A DNA stretch of 64,000 nt. It comes from Bemisia tabaci (taxonomy: Eukaryota > Arthropoda > Insecta > Hemiptera > Aleyrodidae). Of the stretch, positions 21,550 to 37,028 are shown piece by piece. Each line of letters opens with the position of its first letter. Position 1 is the stretch's first letter. Under the pieces are notes generated by a model, which made no database searches, had not been told where the DNA came from, and saw only the letters and a list, made by a program, of their open reading frames with translations. The DNA lies in assembly GCF_918797505.1 (NCBI RefSeq), contig NC_092798.1:54079762-54143761 (forward strand), read 5' to 3'. Made by a program: the position numbers and the translations under genes.

Positions 21550-23926
21550 ATTTTTTTTAAGCGAATTTTTCATTTTTTTTCAGTTTGCGGAGGGCTAAGT
21601 TTGAGGTAGGTTCGCCCCTAGGGGCAAATTTTAAAAATTTTAAACGCGTATACGCGGTGGGATCCGATCCAACCCCGTAATTATCGGTCGGACAATTTTT
21701 CGGGGTCGGCACTTTGGAAATCCCTTCTACAAGACTCTATCGTGATAATATAAAATCCCCCGGAAGATGTCCTCACGTCCATCCGCGGAGCGGGGTCTGC
21801 CGCGTAGACTTCTCTGATTACTTCTTTTTTTTTTTTTTTTTTTTAAGATATTTTTTTTTAAGCGAATTTTTCATTTTTTTTCAGTTTGCGGAGGGCTAAG
21901 TTTGAGGTAGGTTCGCCCCTAGGGGCAAATTTTAAAAATTTTAAACGCGTATACGCGGTGGGATCCGATCCAACCCCGTAATTATCGGTCGGACAATTTT
22001 TCGGGGTCGGCACTTTGGAAATCCCTTCTACAAGACTCTATCGTGATAATATAAAATCCCCCGGAAGATGTCCTCACGTCCATCCGCGGAGCGGGGTCCG
22101 CCGCGTAGACTTCTCTGTTTACTTCTTTTTTTTTTTTTTTTTAAGATATTTTTTTTTAAGCGAATTTTTCATTTTTTTTCAGTTTGCGGAGGGCTAAGTT
22201 TGAGGTAGGTTCGCCCCTAGGGGCAAATTTTAAAAATTTTAAACGCGTATACGCGGTGGGATCCGATCCAACCCCGTAATTATCGGTCGGACAATTTTTC
22301 GGGGTCGGCACTTTGGAAATCCCTTCTACAAGACTCTATCGTGATAATATAAAATCCCCCGGAAGATGTCCTCACGTCCATCCGCGGAGCGGGGTCTGCC
22401 GCGTAGACTTCTCTGATTACTTCTTTTTTTTTTTTTTTTTTTTTAAGATATTTTTTTTAAGCGAATTTTTCATTTTTTTTCAGTTTGCGGAGGGCTAAGT
22501 TTGAGGTAGGTTCGCCCCTAGGGGCAAATTTTAAAAATTTTAAACGCGTATACGCGGTGGGATCCGATCCAACCCCGTAATTATCGGTCGGACAATTTTT
22601 CGGGGTCGGCACTTTGGAAATCCCTTCTACAAGACTCTATCGTGATAATATAAAATCCCCCGGAAGATGTCCTCACGTCCATCCGCGGAGCGGGGTCTGC
22701 CGCGTAGACTTCTCTGATTACTTCTTTTTTTTTTTTTTTTTTTTTTTTTAAGATATTTTTTTTAAGCGAATTTTTCATTTTTTTTCAGTTTGCGGAGGGC
22801 TAAGTTTGAGGTAGGTTCGCCCCTAGGGGCAAATTTTAAAAATTTTAAACGCGTATACGCGGTGGGATCCGATCCAACCCCGTAATTATCGGTCGGACAA
22901 TTTTTCGGGGTCGGCACTTTGGAAATCCCTTCTACAAGACTCTATCGTGATAATATAAAATCCCCCGGAAGATGTCCTCACGTCCATCCGCGGAGCGGGG
23001 TCTGCCGCGTAGACTTCTCTGATTACTTCTTTTTTTTTTTTTTTTTTTTTAAGATATTTTTTTTAAGCGAATTTTTCATTTTTTTTCAGTTTGCGGAGGG
23101 CTAAGTTTGAGGTAGGTTCGCCCCTAGGGGCAAATTTTAAAAATTTTAAACGCGTATACGCGGTGGGATCCGATCCAACCCCGTAATTATCGGTCGGACA
23201 ATTTTTCGGGGTCGGCACTTTGGAAATCCCTTCTACAAGACTCTATCGTGATAATATAAAATCCCCCGGAAGATGTCCTCACGTCCATCCGCGGAGCGGG
23301 GTCTGCCGCGTAGACTTCTCTGATTACTTCTTTTTTTTTTTTTTTTTTTTTAAGATATTTTTTTTAAGCGAATTTTTCATTTTTTTTCAGTTTGCGGAGG
23401 GCTAAGTTTGAGGTAGGTTCGCCCCTAGGGGCAAATTTTAAAAATTTTAAACGCGTATACGCGGTGGGATCCGATCCAACCCCGTAATTATCGGTCGGAC
23501 AATTTTTCGGGGTCGGCACTTTGGAAATCCCTTCTACAAGACTCTATCGTGATAATATAAAATCCCCCGGAAGATGTCCTCACGTCCATCCGCGGAGCGG
23601 GGTCTGCCGCGTAGACTTCTCTGTTTACTTCTTTTTTTTTTTTTTTTTTAAGATATTTTTTTTTAAGCGAATTTTTCATTTTTTTTCAGTTTGCGGAGGG
23701 CTAAGTTTGAGGTAGGTTCGCCCCTAGGGGCAAATTTTAAAAATTTTAAACGCGTATACGCGGTGGGATCCGATCCAACCCCGTAATTATCGGTCGGACA
23801 ATTTTTCGGGGTCGGCACTTTGGAAATCCCTTCTACAAGACTCTATCGTGATAATATAAAATCCCCGGAAGATGTCCTCACGTCCATCCGCGGAGCGGGG
23901 TCTGCCGCGTAGACTTCTCTGATTAC

Positions 23927-23957
<31 letters not shown>

Positions 23958-24228
23958 ATTTTTTTTAAGCGAATTTTTCATTTTTTTTCAGTTTGCGGAG
24001 GGCTAAGTTTGAGGTAGGTTCGCCCCTAGGGGCAAATTTTAAAAATTTTAAACGCGTATACGCGGTGGGATCCGATCCAACCCCGTAATTATCGGTCGGA
24101 CAATTTTTCGGGGTCGGCACTTTGGAAATCCCTTCTACAAGACTCTATCGTGATAATATAAAATCCCCCGGAAGATGTCCTCACGTCCATCCGCGGAGCG
24201 GGGTCTGCCGCGTAGACTTCTCTGATTA

Positions 24229-24259
<31 letters not shown>

Positions 24260-24534
24260 ATATTTTTTTTTAAGCGAATTTTTCATTTTTTTTCAGTTTG
24301 CGGAGGGCTAAGTTTGAGGTAGGTTCGCCCCTAGGGGCAAATTTTAAAAATTTTAAACGCGTATACGCGGTGGGATCCGATCCAACCCCGTAATTATCGG
24401 TCGGACAATTTTTCGGGGTCGGCACTTTGGAAATCCCTTCTACAAGACTCTATCGTGATAATATAAAATCCCCCGGAAGATGTCCTCACGTCCATCCGCG
24501 GAGCGGGGTCTGCCGCGTAGACTTCTCTGATTAC

Positions 24535-24569
<35 letters not shown>

Positions 24570-25142
24570 ATTTTTTTTAAGCGAATTTTTCATTTTTTTT
24601 CAGTTTGCGGAGGGCTAAGTTTGAGGTAGGTTCGCCCCTAGGGGCAAATTTTAAAAATTTTAAACGCGTATACGCGGTGGGATCCGATCCAACCCCGTAA
24701 TTATCGGTCGGACAATTTTTCGGGGTCGGCACTTTGGAAATCCCTTCTACAAGACTCTATCGTGATAATATAAAATCCCCCGGAAGATGTCCTCACGTCC
24801 ATCCGCGGAGCGGGGTCTGCCGCGTAGACTTCTCTGATTACTTCTTTTTTTTTTTTTTTTTTTTTTAAGATATTTTTTTTAAGCGAATTTTTCATTTTTT
24901 TTCAGTTTGCGGAGGGCTAAGTTTGAGGTAGGTTCGCCCCTAGGGGCAAATTTTAAAAATTTTAAACGCGTATACGCGGTGGGATCCGATCCAACCCCGT
25001 AATTATCGGTCGGACAATTTTTCGGGGTCGGCACTTTGGAAATCCCTTCTACAAGACTCTATCGTGATAATATAAAATCCCCCGGAAGATGTCCTCACGT
25101 CCATCCGCGGAGCGGGGTCTGCCGCGTAGACTTCTCTGATTA

Positions 25143-25173
<31 letters not shown>

Positions 25174-26053
25174 ATATTTTTTTTAAGCGAATTTTTCATT
25201 TTTTTTTCAGTTTGCGGAGGGCTAAGTTTGAGGTAGGTTCGCCCCTAGGGGCAAATTTTAAAAATTTTAAACGCGTATACGCGGTGGGATCCGATCCAAC
25301 CCCGTAATTATCGGTCGGACAATTTTTCGGGGTCGGCACTTTGGAAATCCCTTCTACAAGACTCTATCGTGATAATATAAAATCCCCGGAAGATGTCCTC
25401 ACGTCCATCCGCGGAGCGGGGTCTGCCGCGTAGACTTCTCTGATTACTTCTTTTTTTTTTTTTTTTTTTTTTTAAGATATTTTTTTTAAGCGAATTTTTC
25501 ATTTTTTTTCAGTTTGCGGAGGGCTAAGTTTGAGGTAGGTTCGCCCCTAGGGGCAAATTTTAAAAATTTTAAACGCGTATACGCGGTGGGATCCGATCCA
25601 ACCCCGTAATTATCGGTCGGACAATTTTTCGGGGTCGGCACTTTGGAAATCCCTTCTACAAGACTCTATCGTGATAATATAAAATCCCCCGGAAGATGTC
25701 CTCACGTCCATCCGCGGAGCGGGGTCTGCCGCGTAGACTTCTCTGATTACTTCTTTTTTTTTTTTTTTTTTTTTTAAGATATTTTTTTTTAAGCGAATTT
25801 TTCATTTTTTTTCAGTTTGCGGAGGGCTAAGTTTGAGGTAGGTTCGCCCCTAGGGGCAAATTTTAAAAATTTTAAACGCGTATACGCGGTGGGATCCGAT
25901 CCAACCCCGTAATTATCGGTCGGACAATTTTTCGGGGTCGGCACTTTGGAAATCCCTTCTACAAGACTCTATCGTGATAATATAAAATCCCCCGGAAGAT
26001 GTCCTCACGTCCATCCGCGGAGCGGGGTCTGCCGCGTAGACTTCTCTGATTAC

Positions 26054-26088
<35 letters not shown>

Positions 26089-26972
26089 ATTTTTTTTAAG
26101 CGAATTTTTCATTTTTTTTCAGTTTGCGGAGGGCTAAGTTTGAGGTAGGTTCGCCCCTAGGGGCAAATTTTAAAAATTTTAAACGCGTATACGCGGTGGG
26201 ATCCGATCCAACCCCGTAATTATCGGTCGGACAATTTTTCGGGGTCGGCACTTTGGAAATCCCTTCTACAAGACTCTATCGTGATAATATAAAATCCCCC
26301 GGAAGATGTCCTCACGTCCATCCGCGGAGCGGGGTCTGCCGCGTAGACTTCTCTGATTACTTCTTTTTTTTTTTTTTTTTTTTTTTTTAAGATATTTTTT
26401 TTTAAGCGAATTTTTCATTTTTTTTCAGTTTGCGGAGGGCTAAGTTTGAGGTAGGTTCGCCCCTAGGGGCAAATTTTAAAAATTTTAAACGCGTATACGC
26501 GGTGGGATCCGATCCAACCCCGTAATTATCGGTCGGACAATTTTTCGGGGTCGGCACTTTGGAAATCCCTTCTACAAGACTCTATCGTGATAATATAAAA
26601 TCCCCCGGAAGATGTCCTCACGTCCATCCGCGGAGCGGGGTCTGCCGCGTAGACTTCTCTGATTACTTCTTTTTTTTTTTTTTTTTTTTTTTAAGATATT
26701 TTTTTTAAGCGAATTTTTCATTTTTTTTCAGTTTGCGGAGGGCTAAGTTTGAGGTAGGTTCGCCCCTAGGGGCAAATTTTAAAAATTTTAAACGCGTATA
26801 CGCGGTGGGATCCGATCCAACCCCGTAATTATCGGTCGGACAATTTTTCGGGGTCGGCACTTTGGAAATCCCTTCTACAAGACTCTATCGTGATAATATA
26901 AAATCCCCCGGAAGATGTCCTCACGTCCATCCGCGGAGCGGGGTCTGCCGCGTAGACTTCTCTGATTACTTC

Positions 26973-27003
<31 letters not shown>

Positions 27004-27582
27004 ATTTTTTTTAAGCGAATTTTTCATTTTTTTTCAGTTTGCGGAGGGCTAAGTTTGAGGTAGGTTCGCCCCTAGGGGCAAATTTTAAAAATTTTAAACG
27101 CGTATACGCGGTGGGATCCGATCCAACCCCGTAATTATCGGTCGGACAATTTTTCGGGGTCGGCACTTTGGAAATCCCTTCTACAAGACTCTATCGTGAT
27201 AATATAAAATCCCCCGGAAGATGTCCTCACGTCCATCCGCGGAGCGGGGTCTGCCGCGTAGACTTCTCTGATTACTTCTTTTTTTTTTTTTTTTTTTTTT
27301 TAAGATATTTTTTTTTAAGCGAATTTTTCATTTTTTTTCAGTTTGCGGAGGGCTAAGTTTGAGGTAGGTTCGCCCCTAGGGGCAAATTTTAAAAATTTTA
27401 AACGCGTATACGCGGTGGGATCCGATCCAACCCCGTAATTATCGGTCGGACAATTTTTCGGGGTCGGCACTTTGGAAATCCCTTCTACAAGACTCTATCG
27501 TGATAATATAAAATCCCCCGGAAGATGTCCTCACGTCCATCCGCGGAGCGGGGTCTGCCGCGTAGACTTCTCTGATTACTTC

Positions 27583-27613
<31 letters not shown>

Positions 27614-29391
27614 ATTTTTTTTAAGCGAATTTTTCATTTTTTTTCAGTTTGCGGAGGGCTAAGTTTGAGGTAGGTTCGCCCCTAGGGGCAAATTTTAAAA
27701 ATTTTAAACGCGTATACGCGGTGGGATCCGATCCAACCCCGTAATTATCGGTCGGACAATTTTTCGGGGTCGGCACTTTGGAAATCCCTTCTACAAGACT
27801 CTATCGTGATAATATAAAATCCCCCGGAAGATGTCCTCACGTCCATCCGCGGAGCGGGGTCTGCCGCGTAGACTTCTCTGATTACTTCTTTTTTTTTTTT
27901 TTTTTTTTAAGATATTTTTTTTAAGCGAATTTTTCATTTTTTTTCAGTTTGCGGAGGGCTAAGTTTGAGGTAGGTTCGCCCCTAGGGGCAAATTTTAAAA
28001 ATTTTAAACGCGTATACGCGGTGGGATCCGATCCAACCCCGTAATTATCGGTCGGACAATTTTTCGGGGTCGGCACTTTGGAAATCCCTTCTACAAGACT
28101 CTATCGTGATAATATAAAATCCCCCGAAGATGTCCTCACGTCCATCCGCGGAGCGGGGTCTGCCGCGTAGACTTCTCTGTTTACTTCTTTTTTTTTTTTT
28201 TAAGATATTTTTTTTTAAGCGAATTTTTCATTTTTTTTCAGTTTACGGAGGGCTAAGTTTGAGGTAGGTTCGCCCCTAGGGGCAAATTTTAAAAATTTTA
28301 AACGCGTATACGCGGTGGGATCCGATCCAACCCCGTAATTATCGGTCGGACAATTTTTCGGGGTCGGCACTTTGGAAATCCCTTCTACAAGACTCTATCG
28401 TGATAATATAAAATCCCCCGGAAGATGTCCTCACGTCCATCCGCGGAGCGGGGTCTGCCGCGTAGACTTCTCTGATTACTTCTTTTTTTTTTTTTTTTTT
28501 TTTTAAGATATTTTTTTTAAGCGAATTTTTCATTTTTTTTCAGTTTGCGGAGGGCTAAGTTTGAGGTAGGTTCGCCCCTAGGGGCAAATTTTAAAAATTT
28601 TAAACGCGTATACGCGGTGGGATCCGATCCAACCCCGTAATTATCGGTCGGACAATTTTTCGGGGTCGGCACTTTGGAAATCCCTTCTACAAGACTCTAT
28701 CGTGATAATATAAAATCCCCCGGAAGATGTCCTCACGTCCATCCGCGGAGCGGGGTCTGCCGCGTAGACTTCTCTGATTACTTCTTTTTTTTTTTTTTTT
28801 TTTTTTTTTAAGATATTTTTTTTAAGCGAATTTTTCATTTTTTTTCAGTTTGCGGAGGGCTAAGTTTGAGGTAGGTTCGCCCCTAGGGGCAAATTTTAAA
28901 AATTTTAAACGCGTATACGCGGTGGGATCCGATCCAACCCCGTAATTATCGGTCGGACAATTTTTCGGGGTCGGCACTTTGGAAATCCCTTCTACAAGAC
29001 TCTATCGTGATAATATAAAATCCCCCGGAAGATGTCCTCACGTCCATCCGCGGAGCGGGGTCTGCCGCGTAGACTTCTCTGATTACTTCTTTTTTTTTTT
29101 TTTTTTTTTTTAAGATATTTTTTTTAAGCGAATTTTTCATTTTTTTTCAGTTTGCGGAGGGCTAAGTTTGAGGTAGGTTCGCCCCTAGGGGCAAATTTTA
29201 AAAATTTTAAACGCGTATACGCGGTGGGATCCGATCCAACCCCGTAATTATCGGTCGGACAATTTTTCGGGGTCGGCACTTTGGAAATCCCTTCTACAAG
29301 ACTCTATCGTGATAATATAAAATCCCCCGGAAGATGTCCTCACGTCCATCCGCGGAGCGGGGTCTGCCGCGTAGACTTCTCTGATTACTTC

Positions 29392-29422
<31 letters not shown>

Positions 29423-29694
29423 ATTTTTTTTAAGCGAATTTTTCATTTTTTTTCAGTTTGCGGAGGGCTAAGTTTGAGGTAGGTTCGCCCCTAGGGGCAA
29501 ATTTTAAAAATTTTAAACGCGTATACGCGGTGGGATCCGATCCAACCCCGTAATTATCGGTCGGACAATTTTTCGGGGTCGGCACTTTGGAAATCCCTTC
29601 TACAAGACTCTATCGTGATAATATAAAATCCCCCGGAAGATGTCCTCACGTCCATCCGCGGAGCGGGGTCTGCCGCGTAGACTTCTCTGATTAC

Positions 29695-29729
<35 letters not shown>

Positions 29730-31515
29730 ATTTTTTTTTAAGCGAATTTTTCATTTTTTTTCAGTTTGCGGAGGGCTAAGTTTGAGGTAGGTTCGCCCCT
29801 AGGGGCAAATTTTAAAAATTTTAAACGCGTATACGCGGTGGGATCCGATCCAACCCCGTAATTATCGGTCGGACAATTTTTCGGGGTCGGCACTTTGGAA
29901 ATCCCTTCTACAAGACTCTATCGTGATAATATAAAATCCCCCGGAAGATGTCCTCACGTCCATCCGCGGAGCGGGGTCTGCCGCGTAGACTTCTCTGATT
30001 ACTTCTTTTTTTTTTTTTTTTTTTTTTTTTAAGATATTTTTTTTAAGCGAATTTTTCATTTTTTTTCAGTTTGCGGAGGGCTAAGTTTGAGGTAGGTTCG
30101 CCCCTAGGGGCAAATTTTAAAAATTTTAAACGCGTATACGCGGTGGGATCCGATCCAACCCCGTAATTATCGGTCGGACAATTTTTCGGGGTCGGCACTT
30201 TGGAAATCCCTTCTACAAGACTCTATCGTGATAATATAAAATCCCCCGGAAGATGTCCTCACGTCCATCCGCGGAGCGGGGTCTGCCGCGTAGACTTCTC
30301 TGATTACTTCTTTTTTTTTTTTTTTTTTTAAGATATTTTTTTTAAGCGAATTTTTCATTTTTTTTCAGTTTGCGGAGGGCTAAGTTTGAGGTAGGTTCGC
30401 CCCTAGGGGCAAATTTTAAAAATTTTAAACGCGTATACGCGGTGGGATCCGATCCAACCCCGTAATTATCGGTCGGACAATTTTTCGGGGTCGGCACTTT
30501 GGAAATCCCTTCTACAAGACTCTATCGTGATAATATAAAATCCCCCGGAAGATGTCCTCACGTCCATCCGCGGAGCGGGGTCTGCCGCGTAGACTTCTCT
30601 GATTACTTCTTTTTTTTTTTTTTTTTTTTTTAAGATATTTTTTTTTAAGCGAATTTTTCATTTTTTTTCAGTTTGCGGAGGGCTAAGTTTGAGGTAGGTT
30701 CGCCCCTAGGGGCAAATTTTAAAAATTTTAAACGCGTATACGCGGTGGGATCCGATCCAACCCCGTAATTATCGGTCGGACAATTTTTCGGGGTCGGCAC
30801 TTTGGAAATCCCTTCTACAAGACTCTATCGTGATAATATAAAATCCCCCGGAAGATGTCCTCACGTCCATCCGCGGAGCGGGGTCTGCCGCGTAGACTTC
30901 TCTGATTACTTCTTTTTTTTTTTTTTTTTTTTTTTTTAAGATATTTTTTTTTAAGCGAATTTTTCATTTTTTTCAGTTTGCGGAGGGCTAAGTTTGAGGT
31001 AGGTTCGCCCCTAGGGGCAAATTTTAAAAATTTTAAACGCGTATACGCGGTGGGATCCGATCCAACCCCGTAATTATCGGTCGGACAATTTTTCGGGGTC
31101 GGCACTTTGGAAATCCCTTCTACAAGACTCTATCGTGATAATATAAAATCCCCCGGAAGATGTCCTCACGTCCATCCGCGGAGCGGGGTCTGCCGCGTAG
31201 ACTTCTCTGATTACTTCTTTTTTTTTTTTTTTTTTTTTAAGATATTTTTTTTAAGCGAATTTTTCATTTTTTTTCAGTTTGCGGAGGGCTAAGTTTGAGG
31301 TAGGTTCGCCCCTAGGGGCAAATTTTAAAAATTTTAAACGCGTATACGCGGTGGGATCCGATCCAACCCCGTAATTATCGGTCGGACAATTTTTCGGGGT
31401 CGGCACTTTGGAAATCCCTTCTACAAGACTCTATCGTGATAATATAAAATCCCCCGGAAGATGTCCTCACGTCCATCCGCGGAGCGGGGTCTGCCGCGTA
31501 GACTTCTCTGATTAC

Positions 31516-31550
<35 letters not shown>

Positions 31551-31823
31551 ATTTTTTTTAAGCGAATTTTTCATTTTTTTTCAGTTTGCGGAGGGCTAAG
31601 TTTGAGGTAGGTTCGCCCCTAGGGGCAAATTTTAAAAATTTTAAACGCGTATACGCGGTGGGATCCGATCCAACCCCGTAATTATCGGTCGGACAATTTT
31701 TCGGGGTCGGCACTTTGGAAATCCCTTCTACAAGACTCTATCGTGATAATATAAAATCCCCCGGAAGATGTCCTCACGTCCATCCGCGGAGCGGGGTCTG
31801 CCGCGTAGACTTCTCTGATTACT

Positions 31824-31861
<38 letters not shown>

Positions 31862-32735
31862 ATTTTTTTTTAAGCGAATTTTCATTTTTTTTCAGTTTGC
31901 GGAGGGCTAAGTTTGAGGTAGGTTCGCCCCTAGGGGCAAATTTTAAAAATTTTAAACGCGTATACGCGGTGGGATCCGATCCAACCCCGTAATTATCGGT
32001 CGGACAATTTTTCGGGGTCGGCACTTTGGAAATCCCTTCTACAAGACTCTATCGTGATAATATAAAATCCCCCGGAAGATGTCCTCACGTCCATCCGCGG
32101 AGCGGGGTCTGCCGCGTAGACTTCTCTGTTTACTTCTTTTTTTTTTTTTTTTAAGATATTTTTTTTTAAGCGAATTTTTCATTTTTTTTCAGTTTGCGGA
32201 GGGCTAAGTTTGAGGTAGGTTCGCCCCTAGGGGCAAATTTTAAAAATTTTAAACGCGTATACGCGGTGGGATCCGATCCAACCCCGTAATTATCGGTCGG
32301 ACAATTTTTCGGGTCGGCACTTTGGAAATCCCTTCTACAAGACTCTATCGTGATAATATAAAATCCCCCGGAAGATGTCCTCACGTCCATCCGCGGAGCG
32401 GGGTCTGCCGCGTAGACTTCTCTGATTACTTCTTTTTTTTTTTTTTTTTTTTTTTAAGATATTTTTTTTTAAGCGAATTTTTCATTTTTTTTCAGTTTGC
32501 GGAGGGCTAAGTTTGAGGTAGGTTCGCCCCTAGGGGCAAATTTTAAAAATTTTAAACGCGTATACGCGGTGGGATCCGATCCAACCCCGTAATTATCGGT
32601 CGGACAATTTTTCGGGGTCGGCACTTTGGAAATCCCTTCTACAAGACTCTATCGTGATAATATAAAATCCCCCGAAGATGTCCTCACGTCCATCCGCGGA
32701 GCGGGGTCTGCCGCGTAGACTTCTCTGATTACTTC

Positions 32736-32766
<31 letters not shown>

Positions 32767-33041
32767 ATTTTTTTTAAGCGAATTTTTCATTTTTTTTCAG
32801 TTTGCGGAGGGCTAAGTTTGAGGTAGGTTCGCCCCTAGGGGCAAATTTTAAAAATTTTAAACGCGTATACGCGGTGGGATCCGATCCAACCCCGTAATTA
32901 TCGGTCGGACAATTTTTCGGGGTCGGCACTTTGGAAATCCCTTCTACAAGACTCTATCGTGATAATATAAAATCCCCCGGAAGATGTCCTCACGTCCATC
33001 CGCGGAGCGGGGTCTGCCGCGTAGACTTCTCTGATTACTTC

Positions 33042-33072
<31 letters not shown>

Positions 33073-33340
33073 ATTTTTTTAAGCGAATTTTTCATTTTTT
33101 TTTCAGTTTGCGGAGGGCTAAGTTTGAGGTAGGTTCGCCCCTAGGGGCAAATTTTTAAAAATTTTAAACGCGTATACGCGGTGGATCCGATCCAACCCCG
33201 TAATTATCGGTCGACAATTTTCGGGTCGGCACTTTGGAAATCCCTTCTACAAACTCTATCGTGATAATATAAAATCCCCCGGAAGATGTCCTCACGTCCA
33301 TCCGCGGAGCGGGGTCTGCCGCGTAGACTTCTCTGATTAC

Positions 33341-33375
<35 letters not shown>

Positions 33376-33643
33376 ATTTTTTTTAAGCGAATTTTTCATT
33401 TTTTTTCAGTTTGCGGAGGGCTATTTTGAGGTAGGTTCGCCCCTAGGGCAAATTTTAAAATTTTTAAACGCGTATACGCGTGTGGATCCGATCCAACCCC
33501 GTAATTATCGGTCGACAATTTTTCGGGGTCGCACTTGGAAATCCCTTCTACAAGACTCTATCGTGATAATATAAAATCCCCCGAAGATGTCCTCACGTCC
33601 ATCCGCGGAGCGGGTCTGCCGCGTAGACTTCTCTGATTACTCT

Positions 33644-33679
<36 letters not shown>

Positions 33680-34254
33680 AGTATTTTTTTTTAAGCGAAT
33701 TTTTCATTTTTTTTCAGTTTGCGCGAGGGCTAAGTTTTGAGGTAGGTTCGCCCCTAGGGCAAATTTTAAAAATTTTAAACGCGTATACGCGGTGGGATCC
33801 GATCCAACCCCGTAATTATCGTCGGACAATTTTTCGGGTCGGCACTTTGAAATCCCTTCTACAAGACTCTATCGTGATAATATAAAATCCCCCGGAAGAT
33901 GTCCTCACGTCCATCCGCGGAGCGGGTCTGCCGCGTAGACTTCTCTGATTACTTCTTTTTTTTTTTTTTTTTTTAAGAGATATTTTTTTTAAGCGAATTT
34001 TTCATTTTTTTTTCAGTTTGCGGAGGGCTAAGTTTGAGGTAGGTTCGCCCCTAGGGCAAATTTTAAAAATTTTAAACGCGTATACGCGGTGGGATCCGAT
34101 CCAACCCCGTAATTATCGGTCGGACAATTTTTCGGGGTCGGCACTTTGGAAATCCCTCTACAAGACTCTATCGTGATAATATAAAATCCCCCGGAAGATG
34201 TCCTCACGTCCATCCGCGGAGCGGGTCTGCCGCGTAGACTTCTCTGATTACTTC

Positions 34255-34287
<33 letters not shown>

Positions 34288-34552
34288 TTTTAAGCGAATT
34301 TTTCATTTTTTTTCAGTTTTGGAGGGCTAAGTTTGAGGTAGGTTCGCCCCTAGGGCAAATTTTAAAAATTTTAAACGCGTATACGCGGTGGGATCCGATC
34401 CAACCCCGTAATTATCGGTCGGACAATTTTTCGGGGTCGGCACTTTGGAAATCCCTTCTACAAGACTCTATCGTGATAATATAAAATCCCCCGAAGATGT
34501 CCTCACGTCCATCCGCGGAGCGGGGTCTGCCGCGTAGACTTCTCTGATTACT

Positions 34553-34588
<36 letters not shown>

Positions 34589-34858
34589 ATTTTTTTTTTA
34601 AGCGAATTTTTCATTTTTTTTCAGTTTGCGGAGGCTAAGTTTGAGTAGGTTCGCCCCTAGGGCAAATTTTAAAAATTTTAAACGCGTATACGCGGTGGGA
34701 TCCGATCCAACCCCGTAATTATCGGTCGGACAATTTTTCGGGTCGGCACTTTGGAAATCCCTTCTACAAGACTCTATCGTGATAATATAAAATCCCCCGA
34801 AGATGTCCTCACGTCCATCCGCGGAGCGGGGTCTGCCGCGTAGACTTCTCTGATTACT

Positions 34859-34897
<39 letters not shown>

Positions 34898-35163
34898 ATT
34901 TTTTTAAGCGAATTTTTCATTTTTTTTCAGTTTGCGGAGGGCTAAGTTTGAGGTAGGTTCGCCCCTAGGGCAAATTTTAAAAATTTTAAACGCGTATACG
35001 CGTGGGATCCGATCCAACCCCGTAATTATCGGTCGGACAATTTTTCGGGTCGCACTTTGGAAATCCCTTCTACAAGACTCTATCGTGATAATATAAAATC
35101 CCCCGAAGATGTCCTCACGTCCATCCGCGGAGCGGGGTCTGCCGCGTAGACTTCTCTGATTAC

Positions 35164-35198
<35 letters not shown>

Positions 35199-35772
35199 AT
35201 TTTTTTTAAGCGAATTTTTTCATTTTTTTCAGTTTGCGGAGGGCTAAGTTTGAGGTAGGTTCGCCCCTAGGGGCAAATTTTAAAAATTTAAACGCGTATA
35301 CGCGGTGGGATCCGATCCAACCCCGTAATTATCGGTCGGACAATTTTTCGGGGTCGGCACTTTGGAAATCCCTTCTACAAGACTCTATCGTGATAATATA
35401 AAATCCCCTTGAAGATGTCCTCACGTCCATCCGCGGAGCGGGGTCTGCCGCGTAGACTTCTCTGTTTACTTCTTTTTTTTTTTTTTTTTTTTTTAATAAT
35501 TTTTTTTTAAGCGAATTTTTCATTTTTTTTTCAGTTTGCGGAGGGCTAAGTTTGAGGTAGGTTCGCCCCTAGGGGCAAATTTTAAAAATTTTAAACGCGT
35601 ATACGCGGTGGGATCCGATCCAACCCCGTAATTATCGGTCGGACAATTTTTCGGGGTCGGCACTTTGGAAATCCCTTCTACAAGACTCTATCGTGATAAT
35701 ATAAAATCCCCCGGAAGATGTCCTCACGTCCATCCGCGGAGCGGGGTCTGCCGCGTAGACTTCTCTGATTAC

Positions 35773-35807
<35 letters not shown>

Positions 35808-36082
35808 ATTTTTTTTTAAGCGAATTTTTCATTTTTTTCAGTTTGCGGAGGGCTAAGTTTGAGGTAGGTTCGCCCCTAGGGGCAAATTTTAAAAATTTTA
35901 AACGCGTATACGCGGTGGGATCCGATCCAACCCCGTAATTATCGGTCGGACAATTTTTCGGGGTCGGCACTTTGGAAATCCCTTCTACAAGACTCTATCG
36001 TGATAATATAAAATCCCCCGGAAGATGTCCTCACGTCCATCCGCGGAGCGGGGTCTGCCGCGTAGACTTCTCTGATTACTTC

Positions 36083-36113
<31 letters not shown>

Positions 36114-36386
36114 ATTTTTTTTTAAGCGAATTTTTCATTTTTTTTCAGTTTGCGGAGGGCTAAGTTTGAGGTAGGTTCGCCCCTAGGGGCAAATTTTAAA
36201 AATTTTAAACGCGTATACGCGGTGGGATCCGATCCAACCCCGTAATTATCGGTCGGACAATTTTCGGGGTCGGCACTTTGGAAATCCCTTCTACAAGACT
36301 CTATCGTGATAATATAAAATCCCCCGAAGATGTCCTCACGTCCATCCGCGGAGCGGGGTCTGCCGCGTAGACTTCTCTGATTACTT

Positions 36387-36420
<34 letters not shown>

Positions 36421-36691
36421 ATTTTTTTTAAGCGAATTTTTCATTTTTTTTCAGTTTGCGGAGGGCTAAGTTTGAGGTAGGTTCGCCCCTAGGGCAAATT
36501 TTAAAAATTTTAAACGCGTATACGCGGTGGGATCCGATCCAACCCCGTAATTATCGGTCGGACAATTTTTCGGGGTCGGCACTTTGGAAATCCCTTCTAC
36601 AAGACTCTATCGTGATAATATAAAATCCCCCGGAAGATGTCCTCACGTCCATCCGCGGAGCGGGTCTGCCGCGTAGACTTCTCTGATTACT

Positions 36692-36727
<36 letters not shown>

Positions 36728-36997
36728 ATTTTTTTTTAAGCGAATTTTTCATTTTTTTTCAGTTTGCGGAGGCTAAGTTTGAGGTAGGTTCGCCCCTAGG
36801 GCAAATTTTAAAAATTTTAAACGCGTATACGCGGTGGGATCCGATCCAACCCCGTAATTATCGGTCGGACAATTTTTCGGGGTCGGCACTTTGGAAATCC
36901 CTTCTACAAGACTCTATCGTGATAATATAAAATCCCCCGGAAGATGTCCTCACGTCCATCCGCGGAGCGGGGTCTGCCGCGTAGACTTCTCTGATTA

Positions 36998-37028
<31 letters not shown>

